Of a stretch of DNA of 64,000 bases, positions 10,655 to 18,955 are shown piece after piece. The position numbers and the translations under genes were made by a program. Position 1 is the first letter of the stretch; each line of letters begins with the position of its first letter. The stretch covers positions 1,793,256 through 1,857,255 of the forward strand of contig NZ_LIGI01000001.1 in the NCBI RefSeq assembly GCF_001273955.1, given 5' to 3'. The DNA is from Bacillus sp. FJAT-27245. GTDB taxonomy: Bacteria; Bacillota; Bacilli; Bacillales; Cytobacillaceae. Below the pieces are notes generated by a model. That model was given only the letters and a program-made list of their open reading frames with translations. It made no database searches and was not told the origin of the DNA.

Positions 10655-10866
10655 TTATTTAACTTTTGTCAGCTGGATGGTGACGATATATTCCTTCCCA
10701 GGTTCAAAATGGGTATTGTCAACTGTTTCCCCGGTGTTAACCAACGTGATGATTGTCTTGTTCGTATCAATTGTAATGGAACTGTGCTGCAACTAATTTC
10801 TCCCCTTGCGTGTCCTTCTATGGTTTGCTTTAAGTTTCCGCTTTCGAAAGCAACCTGTCCCTTCAT
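10655..10866 (-). pseudogene. Frameshifted small gene (about 70 codons)
   Basis: Reading leftward, one frame starts MKGQVAFESGNLKQTIEGHA and reaches GEIS. A second frame then continues with SSITIDTNKTIITLVNTG and runs to a TAA at 10655-10657. The second half has a beta-strand-rich, secreted-domain look, and joining both frames gives one coherent 70-residue protein. The two halves differ by one base in phase near 10790. It may be a decayed gene or a sequence error. I do not recognise the family. Confidence 0.4.
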
Positions 10867-11026
10867 TCTACAATGTCAGGGTCCATGATGGATAGAGGAT
10901 AGTGACAAATTTTTAACACTTATGCATTATGCGGAGCTTGTAAATTACTTTCTGCCCCCGGGCGGGTTTATGGTTGTCCGGGCAGTGGAAAAGAGAAAGA
11001 GACTATACGTTAAAGGGGATGGAATC

Positions 11027-11455
11027 ATGAGTGAAAAAATTCTTACTTCTTCTGTAACCGCAACAGGCGGAAGGGAAGGACATGTTCGGTCATCGGAAGG
11101 GAAAATCGACATGGATCTGGCAATGCCAGGCACGGATCGGGCGAAGCAGCTTCCAGATGCGGTGAACCCCGAGGAATTTTTCGCAGCCGGATATTCAGCC
11201 TGCTTTGACGGCTCACTGCAACTGATGGCAAAGAAGGAAGGCGTAAAGTTTGACTCCGAGGTTACCGCGAATGTAAGCTTATTAAAAGACGAACAGGACG
11301 ATGGCTTCAAGCTCGCCGTTACTCTTCAGGTAAAAGGCAAAGGAATTGACCAGGAAAAGCTGGAAAGCCTTGTGCAAAAAGCGCACGAATTCTGCCCGTA
11401 TTCAAAGGCGACCCGTGGGAACATCGAGGTTTCCCTTGAATCAGTAGCCGAATAA
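11027..11455 (+). CDS. ohr: Organic hydroperoxide resistance protein (Ohr/OsmC family)
   Basis: Protein of 142 residues from the ATG at 11027, preceded by AAAGGGGA. Ohr enzymes reduce organic and lipid hydroperoxides using two cysteines. Both are present, in GYSACFDGSL and EFCPYSKATRGN, with the Ohr-type N-terminus (ILTSSVTATGGREGHV). No OhrR regulator gene is adjacent. A terminator follows directly, so it is a single-gene unit. Confidence 0.9.
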   Translation: MSEKILTSSVTATGGREGHVRSSEGKIDMDLAMPGTDRAKQLPDAVNPEEFFAAGYSACFDGSLQLMAKKEGVKFDSEVTANVSLLKDEQDDGFKLAVTLQVKGKGIDQEKLESLVQKAHEFCPYSKATRGNIEVSLESVAE

Positions 11456-11509
11456 TCGGACGAATCGGACTGTGTTCCAAATTGCAAGCCAAATACACAA
11501 ATGACAACA

Positions 11510-11541
11510 GGGTGCTGCCATGCGGCACCTTTTGATTTTTT
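11510..11541 (+). terminator. Terminator of ohr
   Basis: GGTGCTGC pairs with GCGGCACC around CAT, followed by TTTTGATTTTTT. Confidence 0.8.
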
Positions 11542-11694
11542 CGAAAATAATAAACACATCAACTAACAGCTTACTCTAGGAAAAACTAACACTCAAATGA
11601 CTGGCTAAGTTTTCAAAAAATACTATTACGACTAAGCCTTCGATTATCACAAAAATAAATAAAATGACTTATTTTTAAAAGAAGGATGGTAATA

Positions 11695-12006
11695 ATGGAG
11701 ATTATCATAAGGCCAGCGGCACTTGATGAATTGAAAAAGGCCAATCTTCATGACGTGGAAGGCATCCGGATTGAAGCAGTCTTTATCGGGAGCTGTTCCA
11801 TTTATGCGGAGTATTCCCTGAAAATCGATAAAACGAATGAAGATGACGATCTTTTTGAGATAGAGGGCATTCGGATCCTTGTTTCCAAAGAGAGCCAAAA
11901 GCATCTGTACAAACGGATTACACTTGATTTCAATCCGGGGCTTGGTTTCAAGCTGTCGTCGGATGAAGAGGTATACAGGTACAACCTGAAGCTGGAAAGG
12001 GTATAG
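11695..12006 (+). CDS. HesB/IscA-like Fe-S biogenesis domain protein
   Basis: Protein of 103 residues from the ATG at 11695, nine bases after AGAAGG; an ATG at 11686 is too close to that site. The pattern of the FeS_biosyn domain is recognisable: GSCSIYAEYSLKID in place of GGCSG, then FEIEGIRILVSKES and ITLDFNPGLGFKL. The two C-terminal cysteines that normally hold iron in A-type carriers are missing, so classical cluster carriage is doubtful. The gene ends 21 bases before the Nudix gene, so the two are probably one operon. Confidence 0.65.
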   Translation: MEIIIRPAALDELKKANLHDVEGIRIEAVFIGSCSIYAEYSLKIDKTNEDDDLFEIEGIRILVSKESQKHLYKRITLDFNPGLGFKLSSDEEVYRYNLKLERV

Positions 12007-12027
12007 AAATAATGGGGATGATGACGA

Positions 12028-12663
12028 ATGAATCCTGATTCAATTATTGAAAAATTAAAGCGGCACACTCCGAAAATATTGGGAAGCGAAAACTATTCAA
12101 AATACGCCGTCCTTCTGCCTTTAATCGAGACAGAAGAAGGGGTTTCGGTTATGTTCGAGGTGCGGTCGATGGAGCTCCGCCGTCAGCCTGGAGAAATTTG
12201 TTTTCCTGGCGGGCGGGTCGACCCGGAGGATCCGGATGAAAAGGGAGCTGCCATCAGGGAAACCATTGAAGAGCTTGGAATCAAGCGGGAATCCATAACG
12301 GGTGTACAGCCGCTCGATTATTTGATCTCCCCATTTGGCATGATTATCTACCCGTTTGCAGGTTTCATTCAGGAAGCGGACGCAATTAAACCGAATGAAG
12401 CCGAAGTGGGCGAGGTGTTCACGGTTCCGCTTAGCTTTTTCATGTCCGCAGAGCCCGAAGTTTACCACATCAATTTTAAGCCGGAGCCTGAGGAAAATTT
12501 CCCGTTCGACTGGGTTCCCGGCGGGAAAAATTATAATTGGCGGGCCAGGCATATGGAGGAATATTTTTACCATTACGAAGGGCGGATTATCTGGGGCTTA
12601 ACTGCGCGCATCCTAGCCCATTTCATCGCGATTATGAAGGAAGACGGGCTCGAAATGCCCTGA
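12028..12663 (+). CDS. Nudix hydrolase, CoA diphosphatase type
   Basis: Protein of 211 residues. The Nudix box is GGRVDPEDPDEKGAAIRETIEELGI-like (residues about 64-88), supplying the metal-binding glutamates. Just before it, LRRQPGEICFPGG is the signature of the CoA/acyl-CoA pyrophosphatase subgroup (YeaB/NudL, UPF0035), which splits CoA into phosphopantetheine and 3',5'-ADP. The ribosome binding site is GGGGATGATG. A strong terminator follows. Confidence 0.85.
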   Translation: MNPDSIIEKLKRHTPKILGSENYSKYAVLLPLIETEEGVSVMFEVRSMELRRQPGEICFPGGRVDPEDPDEKGAAIRETIEELGIKRESITGVQPLDYLISPFGMIIYPFAGFIQEADAIKPNEAEVGEVFTVPLSFFMSAEPEVYHINFKPEPEENFPFDWVPGGKNYNWRARHMEEYFYHYEGRIIWGLTARILAHFIAIMKEDGLEMP

Positions 12664-12742
12664 TTTTTCTAAAAAGAATCACGCCCTCTTAAATGTCCCA
12701 GGTTATGTCTTCCTGAACAAAAACCAAATTACTACAACACTT

Positions 12743-12781
12743 AGCAGCCTAATTCGAACTACAATTGGGCTGCTTTTTTTG
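12743..12781 (+). terminator. Terminator after the Nudix gene
   Basis: AGCAGCCTAATT pairs with AATTGGGCTGCT, followed by seven T residues. Confidence 0.85.
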
Positions 12782-12957
12782 TTCATAAAATATAGCTTAC
12801 ATTTTTTCGAGGTGGAATTCGCACCCTTATTCGAACCACTGAAACCCTTGCAAGCATGTGAATTCTTTTGTGAAGATTGATTGTATATTTATGTTAAAAT
12901 AGAGTGAATTTTACAAAAACAAACGGAAAAATAATAAAGGGGGAGGCTGACACGCGA

Positions 12958-13401
12958 ATGGTTAATAAGTTTAGGGCAATGGTTATAAAAATTTCGGCAT
13001 TTTTATTAATTGCAAGCATCCTAGCTTATGCTTCATATTTTATTGTGTATAAAATGTCCTATCTACCTAATGGATTCGAAATTGAAACAGTGCAAAAGGA
13101 TAAAGTCTCACTAAAAACCTTCAATTTGTTAGGGATTGAAAAGGATATAAAAACTAAATCCTTTTCTGAAAAAGACACTTGGAAGGTAGATGAAATTGAG
13201 CATCAAGTAAGTAGGCAAAAGAAATCCTTTTGGATGCTGTTTGCTTTCGCTGCCATATCGCTCTTTTTGTTCGTTTATAAGGTCCGCAACGGACTGAAAT
13301 TTTGGAAAGCGATTCTTGAAAGTAATATTATTTTTGCTGTTTTAATACCGCTACTTCCTCTTATAAACACATTGAAGTACATACATAATTTGATTTCCTG
13401 A
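12958..13401 (+). CDS. Hypothetical membrane protein (147 aa)
   Basis: The ATG at 12958 is used because AAAGGGGGAGG lies ten bases upstream; a GTG 54 bases earlier has no such site. Three membrane segments are apparent (residues about 10-30, 90-107 and 121-138), with a 55-residue polar, Lys-rich section between the first two that probably faces outward. No family was recognised. The gene is more AT-rich than the flanking core genes and has no counterpart at this place in B. subtilis. It is followed closely by another hypothetical gene. Confidence 0.65.
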   Translation: MVNKFRAMVIKISAFLLIASILAYASYFIVYKMSYLPNGFEIETVQKDKVSLKTFNLLGIEKDIKTKSFSEKDTWKVDEIEHQVSRQKKSFWMLFAFAAISLFLFVYKVRNGLKFWKAILESNIIFAVLIPLLPLINTLKYIHNLIS

Positions 13402-13464
13402 TAGATTTACCTAGTAAATGTTTTAGTATGAAAATTTTAAATAGCATCTAAGGGGGAGAAAAGA

Positions 13465-13878
13465 ATGAGAGAAAAACTTGTAGAAAACATCTATTCACAG
13501 GGTTATCCAGAGGAAGAAACTGCACCAATTGTAACTCTAGAGGATTTTTTTGAAGGAAATTCAGACGAAAGTTCGATCGGTTGCAATTTAATGGAACACC
13601 CAGGAATTGAAACATTTTATGGGGTACTTCGTAATATTAGAGAAAAAGATAACGTTCAAGATGTATTTGTTGAAATAATGGAATTAGAAGATGATGAAGA
13701 GGATTGGCCGTTTTCAGAAAGAATATATATCTTAACTAATGCTGAAATTGAACTGGTTGAAGATTGGGTAAAAATATTGGAACCTTCGGAGCTGGATGAA
13801 GGTTATGCTTTCGGACAGCCACCATTTGCACCAGAATTATTTGATGGCTATAAAGTGTATTCAGTTTGGTGGGATTAG
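13465..13878 (+). CDS. Acidic hypothetical protein (137 aa), possibly truncated
   Basis: Starts at ATG 13465 after AAGGGGGAG. The product is strongly acidic, with aromatic pairs (PPFAPELFDG, YSVWWD). Acidic, cysteine-poor proteins of this size are often immunity proteins, but I cannot name a family. Right after the TAG, another frame stays open for 36 codons (to 13988) and reads like a natural C-terminus (DIQIVFGFPKGTNTK). The original protein may therefore have been longer and shifted by one base. Confidence 0.5.
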   Translation: MREKLVENIYSQGYPEEETAPIVTLEDFFEGNSDESSIGCNLMEHPGIETFYGVLRNIREKDNVQDVFVEIMELEDDEEDWPFSERIYILTNAEIELVEDWVKILEPSELDEGYAFGQPPFAPELFDGYKVYSVWWD

Positions 13879-13988
13879 ATCCTGAAACTGAAGATATTCA
13901 AATTGTTTTCGGTTTTCCAAAAGGAACTAACACTAAGCTTTTAGTCCATCAAGGTCGGGTGCTGCTTTATCACAATAGAATCTTATAA
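13878..13988 (+). pseudogene. Possible displaced C-terminal fragment (36 codons)
   Basis: An open frame without its own start, phased one base off the preceding gene, encoding DPETEDIQIVFGFPKGTNTK and ending HNRIL. It ends right at a terminator, as expected for the true 3' end of a gene. Confidence 0.35.
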
Positions 13989-13992
13989 GTAA

Positions 13993-14031
13993 AAGGCTTG
14001 GAACCTATCAATCGGTCTCCAAGCCCTTTTT
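13993..14031 (+). terminator. Terminator, part of a duplicated 3' block
   Basis: GGCTTGGA pairs with TCCAAGCC, then CTTTTTG. The block from 13982 to about 14040 has a diverged second copy at 22214-22275. Confidence 0.75.
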
Positions 14032-14136
14032 GTGCTAATTTTACTTTCCAAATAGCTTACGATCTTTATGAAAATTTAAGTGATAAATGCAAGGTTATAA
14101 TGAATTTTGCACTTCAAAACCAAAGGTTTAAGCCAT

Positions 14137-15144
14137 TTATTTCGCTACAGTCTGCAGCTTTTCAATGTACTGTAGCGCTTTTCCAGTCCCAATCGCTACT
14201 GATTCAAGTGGGTTTGGCGCAACATGGACAGGAACGAAGATTTCGGTTGAAAGCCATTCTTCCATGCCTTTCATCATGGCGCCGCCTCCGGTTAAAATAA
14301 CGCCACGGTCTACGATGTCGCCACTGAGCTCAGCTGGGCAATCCTCAAGCGTGGCCCGGATTGCTTCAAGGATGTGGAGAAGAGATTCCTTAATGGCTTC
14401 CCTAATTTCATAGGAAGAGAGCGTTATGGTTTTCGGAAGGCCTGTAACGAGGTCACGTCCGCGGATTTCCATTTTAAGCTCTTTATGGTCGACAAGCGCA
14501 TAGCCGATTTCCATCTTAATCGCTTCAGCGGTCCGTTCCCCGATCAGAACGTTGTATTCGTTGCGGACATGCTTGATAATGTCGTCGTCAAGGCGGTCGC
14601 CGGCAATGCGGATTGAATGGCAGGCAACGACGCCACCAAATGAAATGATTGCAACTTCAGTCGTTCCGCCGCCAATATCGACGACTACATTCGCGACTGG
14701 CTCGTCAACCGGCATTCCCGCACCGATTGCAGCGGCGACAGGCTCCTCAATCAATTGGATTTTCTTGGCGCCCGCGTTCCTGACAGCATCGTGGATGGCG
14801 CGCCGTTCGACACTGGTTGAACCGGATGGTGTGCAGACGACCACATTCGGTTTTCTCATCGACAGGCCGATTTTTTTCGAGGCTTTCTTCATTATATGGG
14901 TGAGCATTTCCGTGGTCATATCGTAATCGGCGATGACCCCGTCTTTCAGAGGCCTGATAGCGACAATTTTACCAGGCGTCTTGCCGATCATTTCCTTCGC
15001 TTCCTTCCCTACGGCAAGGACATTTTTCGTTTCCGTATCAATGGCCACAACGGAAGGTTCGTTGACGGCGATTCCTTTATTTTTGCTGTAAACAAGTATA
15101 TTGGCGGTTCCTAAATCAATTCCAATTTCAGCAGATGTAAACAT
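14137..15144 (-). CDS. mreBH: MreBH, actin-like cell-shape protein
   Basis: Protein of 335 residues starting [28 protein letters not shown] is spaced eight bases from this ATG; an ATG six codons earlier would overlap that site. The MreB-family nucleotide-binding motifs are present ([24 protein letters not shown]). The sequence follows B. subtilis MreBH more closely than MreB or Mbl, for instance in LVYSKNKGI and [12 protein letters not shown]. MreBH filaments under the membrane guide side-wall synthesis and position the hydrolase LytE. In B. subtilis mreBH is under SigI; here CCCCC at 15270-15274 on this strand could be part of such a promoter, but no clear -10 is seen. Confidence 0.93.
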   Translation of the reverse strand: MFTSAEIGIDLGTANILVYSKNKGIAVNEPSVVAIDTETKNVLAVGKEAKEMIGKTPGKIVAIRPLKDGVIADYDMTTEMLTHIMKKASKKIGLSMRKPNVVVCTPSGSTSVERRAIHDAVRNAGAKKIQLIEEPVAAAIGAGMPVDEPVANVVVDIGGGTTEVAIISFGGVVACHSIRIAGDRLDDDIIKHVRNEYNVLIGERTAEAIKMEIGYALVDHKELKMEIRGRDLVTGLPKTITLSSYEIREAIKESLLHILEAIRATLEDCPAELSGDIVDRGVILTGGGAMMKGMEEWLSTEIFVPVHVAPNPLESVAIGTGKALQYIEKLQTVAK

Positions 15145-15466
15145 GTTTCCCAGTTCCCCCATTCATTATTTTCCGAAGGCAGGACAAAAGCCCTGAAATA
15201 TACGTAATCAGTGGGAGCGTGACGCAAACTCCCTCACAAGATAGACTTCTATTAGACTACCATTGCTATGGGGGTTGCTAGCCGAATGTAATTGAATCGT
15301 TATCGAATTGTAAAGAAACATGTAAATTTATGCAAAGCAGCCAATTCAGTTAGAATAAGATTGGAAAAGGACGTCGATACTTGAACGGAATTTGCTTCAG
15401 TTTGGTTCTGGCGCTTTCATTGTGTATAATAAGGGCATCCAGTATGAGAGGGCAGTGTGAGGCAAT
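15145..15466 (+). promoter_or_regulatory. Divergent promoter region mreBH / miaA
   Basis: No gene in these 322 bases. TGTGTATAAT (extended -10, TATAAT at 15425-15430) lies about 37 bases before the miaA start. The left part must hold the mreBH promoter. Confidence 0.5.
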
Positions 15467-16408
15467 TTGGAAAGCTTGCAGAAATTAGTCGTCATTGTCG
15501 GCCCGACCGCGGTGGGAAAAACGAGGTTGGGAGTTGAAATGGCGAAACACTTCAATGGCGAGGTGATCAGCGGGGATTCAATGCAAATATACCGCGGGAT
15601 GGATATCGGTACGGCAAAAGTGACCGAAGAGGAAATGGAAGGCATTCCCCACCATCTCATCGATATTAAAAACCCGGAAGAAACTTTCTCGGTTGCCGAA
15701 TTCAAAACCCTTGTCAGGGAAAAAATCGACGAAATCACGTCTAGGGGAAAGCTCCCGATCATTGTAGGCGGCACTGGCCTATACATCCAGTCCGTGCTGT
15801 ATGACTACCAATTTTCCGAAGCGCCCGCGGACGAGGCATTTCGCGCCAGGCTGGAAAAGAAGGCCGAGGAAGAGGGAAATGAGGCAGTGCATCGGGAATT
15901 GGCGGAGCTCGACCCCGAAGCGGCGGAACAGCTGCACCCAAACAATGTCAGAAGGGTCATCAGGGCACTCGAAATCGTGAAATCAACCGGCATGCCGCTC
16001 GCTGAAAACCAGAAATCCACAGTGCCTGAACTTCTCTACAACGCCGCCATCATCGGATTGACGATGGAACGGGAATTGCTGTACGAGAGGATCAACAGGC
16101 GCGTTGACATAATGGTCGAAGAAGGGCTCGTCGACGAGGTGAAGAAATTTTACGATCAGGGGCTCCGGGATTGCCAGTCCATCCAGGCAATCGGCTATAA
16201 GGAGTTTTATAGCTATTTTGACGGGAACGCGACACTCGCAGAATCAATCGATACCTTGAAACAAAATACAAGAAGGTACGCAAAACGGCAGCTTACCTGG
16301 TTTCGAAACAAGCTGGACGTGGAATGGTATGATATGTCAGAAACGGATGGCTTCCCGAAAATAATTCCTGAAATATTCAACTATGTGGAAGGAAAGCTTG
16401 AACTTTAA
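15467..16408 (+). CDS. miaA: MiaA, tRNA dimethylallyltransferase
   Basis: Protein of 313 residues. It transfers the dimethylallyl group to A37 of tRNAs reading UNN codons, giving the substrate of MiaB. The P-loop GPTAVGKT lies at the N-terminus, followed by GDSMQIYRGMDIGTAK and the VGGTGLYI motif. TTG at 15467 is the most plausible start: GTGAGG precedes it, and it places the P-loop where it usually lies. hfq follows after 42 bases, the classic miaA-hfq order. Confidence 0.96.
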   Translation: MESLQKLVVIVGPTAVGKTRLGVEMAKHFNGEVISGDSMQIYRGMDIGTAKVTEEEMEGIPHHLIDIKNPEETFSVAEFKTLVREKIDEITSRGKLPIIVGGTGLYIQSVLYDYQFSEAPADEAFRARLEKKAEEEGNEAVHRELAELDPEAAEQLHPNNVRRVIRALEIVKSTGMPLAENQKSTVPELLYNAAIIGLTMERELLYERINRRVDIMVEEGLVDEVKKFYDQGLRDCQSIQAIGYKEFYSYFDGNATLAESIDTLKQNTRRYAKRQLTWFRNKLDVEWYDMSETDGFPKIIPEIFNYVEGKLEL

Positions 16409-16450
16409 ATCGAATACATAAAATGTAGAGACAATAGAGGAGGATTTTAA

Positions 16451-16687
16451 ATGAAAACAGCCATCAATATCCAGGACCAATTTTTAAACCAGCTTCGCAA
16501 GGATAACACGAACGTTACCGTATTCCTATTGAACGGTTTCCAGCTAAGGGGCCAAATCAAAGGATTTGATAACTTCACCGTATTGTTCGAATCTGAAGGA
16601 AAACAGCAGCTCGTCTACAAGCACGCGATTTCAACATTCGCGCCAGCCCGCAATGTCCAGCTCGACCTTGAAGGCCAGGGGCAATAA
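16451..16687 (+). CDS. hfq: RNA chaperone Hfq
   Basis: Protein of 78 residues, typical of Bacillus Hfq. Sm1 is seen in [19 protein letters not shown] and Sm2 in YKHAIST, the conserved YKHA box that lines the uridine-binding pore. The C-terminal tail is very short, as in other Firmicutes. The ribosome binding site is AGAGGAGG. A terminator follows. Confidence 0.97.
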   Translation: MKTAINIQDQFLNQLRKDNTNVTVFLLNGFQLRGQIKGFDNFTVLFESEGKQQLVYKHAISTFAPARNVQLDLEGQGQ

Positions 16688-16703
16688 TCGTTTAAAATGA
16701 AAC

Positions 16704-16735
16704 AGGTCCGGCTTACCCAAGCCGGGCCTTTTTTC
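16704..16735 (+). terminator. Terminator of miaA-hfq
   Basis: GGTCCGGCTT pairs with AAGCCGGGCC, followed by TTTTTT. Confidence 0.9.
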
Positions 16736-16883
16736 GTTGGCTGGTGGCCATGTACCCAAGCTTCTTCCAAAAGCTGTTTTTGGCAAAAAAGAAATGTTTT
16801 TCCCATGGGCGAATAGGATAGTATGAAGGATAAAATCTCCGGTCGCGAACCGGAACCCGCGCGAAAGAGAAGGATTTTGAGAG

Positions 16884-17840
16884 GTGAAAGCTTTGGACCA
16901 GCCGATGCGCATGAAAGACAATGGCCAAATCAGAATTGTCCTGAATACCCAGAAACGAAATCCGGCACTTCTGCGTGAGCACGAACCCTCTCTGCCAATG
17001 GCAGTAAAGAAAATAGAGCACGCGGCATTGAAGGAAATTGAAGAAGAACTCGGCTCCCTTGTCGGAATGGAAGAGATGAAAAAAACGATTAAAGAAATTT
17101 ATGCCTGGATATATATTAACAAAAAGAGGGAAGAGGCTGGACTGAAGGCGAAGAAGCAGGCGCTTCACATGATGTTTAAGGGAAATCCCGGTACCGGTAA
17201 AACGACCGTCGCCAGGCTGATCGGCAAGCTTTTTCTAAAAATGAATGTCCTTACAAAAGGGCATCTGATCGAGGCGGAGCGGGCGGACCTGGTGGGGGAG
17301 TACATCGGCCACACGGCGCAGAAAACACGCGATCTTATAAAAAAGGCGATGGGCGGAATCCTGTTCATTGATGAAGCCTACTCACTTGGGAGGGGCGGTG
17401 AAAAGGATTTCGGCAAAGAGGCCATCGATACGCTCGTCAAGCATATGGAAGACAAGCAGCATGAATTTATCCTGATTCTCGCCGGCTATTCACGCGAGAT
17501 GGAATATTTCCTGTCTCTGAATCCGGGCCTCCATTCCCGCTTCCCGCTAGTCATTGATTTTCCCGATTATAAAATAGACCAGTTGATGGACATTGCGGAC
17601 AGGATGGTCAGGGAAAGGGAATATTCGCTTAGCCATGAAGCGGAAAAGAAATTGCGGGACCATCTCATTTGGATTAAGTCGGTCCTATCGCCAAACAGCT
17701 TTTCGAACGGCAGATACATCCGGAATATCATCGAAAAGTCGATCCGCGCCCAAGCGATGAGGCTTCTGATCCAGAACAGCTACGACAGGCATGACCTGAT
17801 GACTATTAGGAGCAATGACCTCATTTTTGACGAAGGCTAA
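16884..17840 (+). CDS. spoVK: SpoVK (SpoVJ), sporulation AAA+ ATPase
   Basis: Protein of 318 residues of the CbxX/CfqX AAA+ family. B. subtilis spoVK mutants are blocked at stage V of sporulation. Motifs are Walker A GNPGTGKTT, Walker B ILFIDEAYSL, and the family block AERADLVGEYIGHTAQKT, almost identical to B. subtilis SpoVK. The start GTG at 16884 overlaps AGAGGTG and could instead be an ATG at 16905 or 16911; the first 40 residues are variable in the family. The nrd genes found between hfq and spoVK in B. subtilis are absent here. Confidence 0.95.
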   Translation: MKALDQPMRMKDNGQIRIVLNTQKRNPALLREHEPSLPMAVKKIEHAALKEIEEELGSLVGMEEMKKTIKEIYAWIYINKKREEAGLKAKKQALHMMFKGNPGTGKTTVARLIGKLFLKMNVLTKGHLIEAERADLVGEYIGHTAQKTRDLIKKAMGGILFIDEAYSLGRGGEKDFGKEAIDTLVKHMEDKQHEFILILAGYSREMEYFLSLNPGLHSRFPLVIDFPDYKIDQLMDIADRMVREREYSLSHEAEKKLRDHLIWIKSVLSPNSFSNGRYIRNIIEKSIRAQAMRLLIQNSYDRHDLMTIRSNDLIFDEG

Positions 17841-17842
17841 CT

Positions 17843-17867
17843 GGCCCCTATAAGGGGTTCTTTTTTT
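17843..17867 (+). terminator. Terminator of spoVK
   Basis: CCCCT pairs with AGGGG around ATA, then TTCTTTTTTT. Confidence 0.75.
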
Positions 17868-18063
17868 GTGAAATTTCTTCCCTTATGATTGGGGGGGAAA
17901 CGCACAATAGTTAAAAAACCTTATGGTTAAATCCAGAGAAACAGGGAAAGACAATACTGTATCCTCATTTGCAAAGGGTAGGCCAAGCCAATTCTTTGAC
18001 GGCTTGAGGAACCTTCGGTGATAATACCTATAAGGGTATAAAATGTTAAGGAGGCTTTTAAAA

Positions 18064-18297
18064 ATGAACGAAATTATTGTTTACACAACAAACACTTGAC
18101 CGTACTGCACAATGATGAAAAACTTCCTTGAGGCTCAAGGATTGGACTATAAAGAAGTAAATGTTCAGAATGACCGTGCCGCCGCTGAAAAACTGGTGAA
18201 CGAAACTGGGCAGATGGGCGTACCGCAGACGAAGGTCAATGGCAACTGGGTGCTTGGATTTGATCCAGAAACTTTGATGCAATACGTGAAAGAGTAG
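18064..18297 (+). CDS. Selenocysteine-containing glutaredoxin (UPYC active site)
   Basis: Reading from ATG 18064, well spaced from TAAGGAGG (18049-18056), codon 12 is TGA (18097-18099). Both sides of it are one glutaredoxin/NrdH-type thioredoxin-fold protein: MNEIIVYTTNT, then U, then PYCTMMKNFLEAQG, ending with MGVPQTKVNG (cis-Pro loop), LGFDPETL and TAG at 18295-18297. The TGA falls exactly where the first active-site cysteine of CPYC belongs, so the 77-residue product is best read as a selenoprotein with a UPYC redox centre. A SECIS-like hairpin lies 26 bases downstream and a tRNA-Sec gene is at 40.9 kb. Ordinary annotation would give only a 61-residue piece from ATG 18112 that lacks the active site. 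The alternative is a Cys-to-stop pseudogene. Confidence 0.88.
18125..18141 (+). promoter_or_regulatory. Bacterial SECIS-like hairpin in the glutaredoxin reading frame
   Basis: TCCTTGA pairs perfectly with TCAAGGA around the loop GGC. The loop begins 33 bases after the TGA. Bacterial SECIS elements lie immediately 3' of the UGA inside the coding region, with a short stem and at least one G at the start of the apical loop, which this matches. Binding by SelB is inferred. Confidence 0.75.
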
Positions 18298-18301
18298 AGG
18301 A

Positions 18302-18326
18302 AAAAGAGGCCGCGGCCTCTTTTTTC
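18302..18326 (+). terminator. Terminator of the Sec-glutaredoxin gene
   Basis: AAAGAGGCC pairs with GGCCTCTTT around CGC, followed by T residues. Confidence 0.9.
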
Positions 18327-18365
18327 ATTGTGGCGGCAAAAACCGGGTAGGCGCAGGTTGAAAAA

Positions 18366-18840
18366 GTATGGGTGACAAAGATTTCATTCTTTTTGGAAAA
18401 GGTGTCCTTCAAATCCGTTTGAACGACAAAGATTGATCCAAAAGCCGAAAAGGTGTCTCACAAATCCTTTTGAGCGACAAAGATTTGGTGAAATTCAGAA
18501 AAGGTGTCTCACAAATCCGTTTGAGCGACAAAGATTTGGTGAAATTCAGAAAAGGTGTTTCACAAATCCGTTTGAACGACAAAGATTGGGCCAAGAGCCG
18601 AAAAGGTGTCTCACAAATCCGTTTGAACGACAAAGATTGGGTCAAAAGCCGAAAAGGTGTCTCACAAATCCGTTTGAACGACAAAGAATTACCGAAAGCC
18701 AGTTAGGATGTCACGCAAACCATGTTTGAGTGACAATGAATGGCTGAAAACCGGGTACAATGTCACTTTAATTCCGTTGAGTGACAATGATGGGCCAAAA
18801 TCGCGAAAGGAAGTCACTTAAACCCATCAGCAAACGGAAC
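18366..18840 (+). repeat. 51-bp tandem repeat block
   Basis: Six well conserved 51-bp units (about 18402-18707) begin AAAAGGTGTCTCACAAATCC and contain an imperfect palindrome (GTC...CAAA-TCCG-TTTG...GAC). At least two decayed units follow, to about 18835, and a partial one precedes. The last 13 bases of each unit vary (for example TGGTGAAATTCAG or GGGCCAAGAGCCG). Because 51 is divisible by three, several open frames run through the block in both directions; they are by-products. No Cas genes, and the variable parts are too short and too alike for CRISPR spacers. Confidence 0.9.
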
Positions 18841-18955
18841 CTTGCCGAAACCTAATTGGGTCATCCCGTAAACACTCATACCAATAGCCAAAATAGAGAA
18901 ATCCACAAAGTTTTGTTATGATGGGAAGAAGATAATAATGAAGGAAGTGTGGCGC

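Noticed and set aside
18409..18729. Open frames of 78-98 codons on both strands with repetitive peptides
   Set aside because: They exist only because the 51-bp repeat is divisible by three. There is no ribosome binding site, and overlapping frames on both strands are equally open.
18366..18840. CRISPR array
   Set aside because: Spacer-like parts are only about 13 bases, similar to each other, and there are no cas genes.
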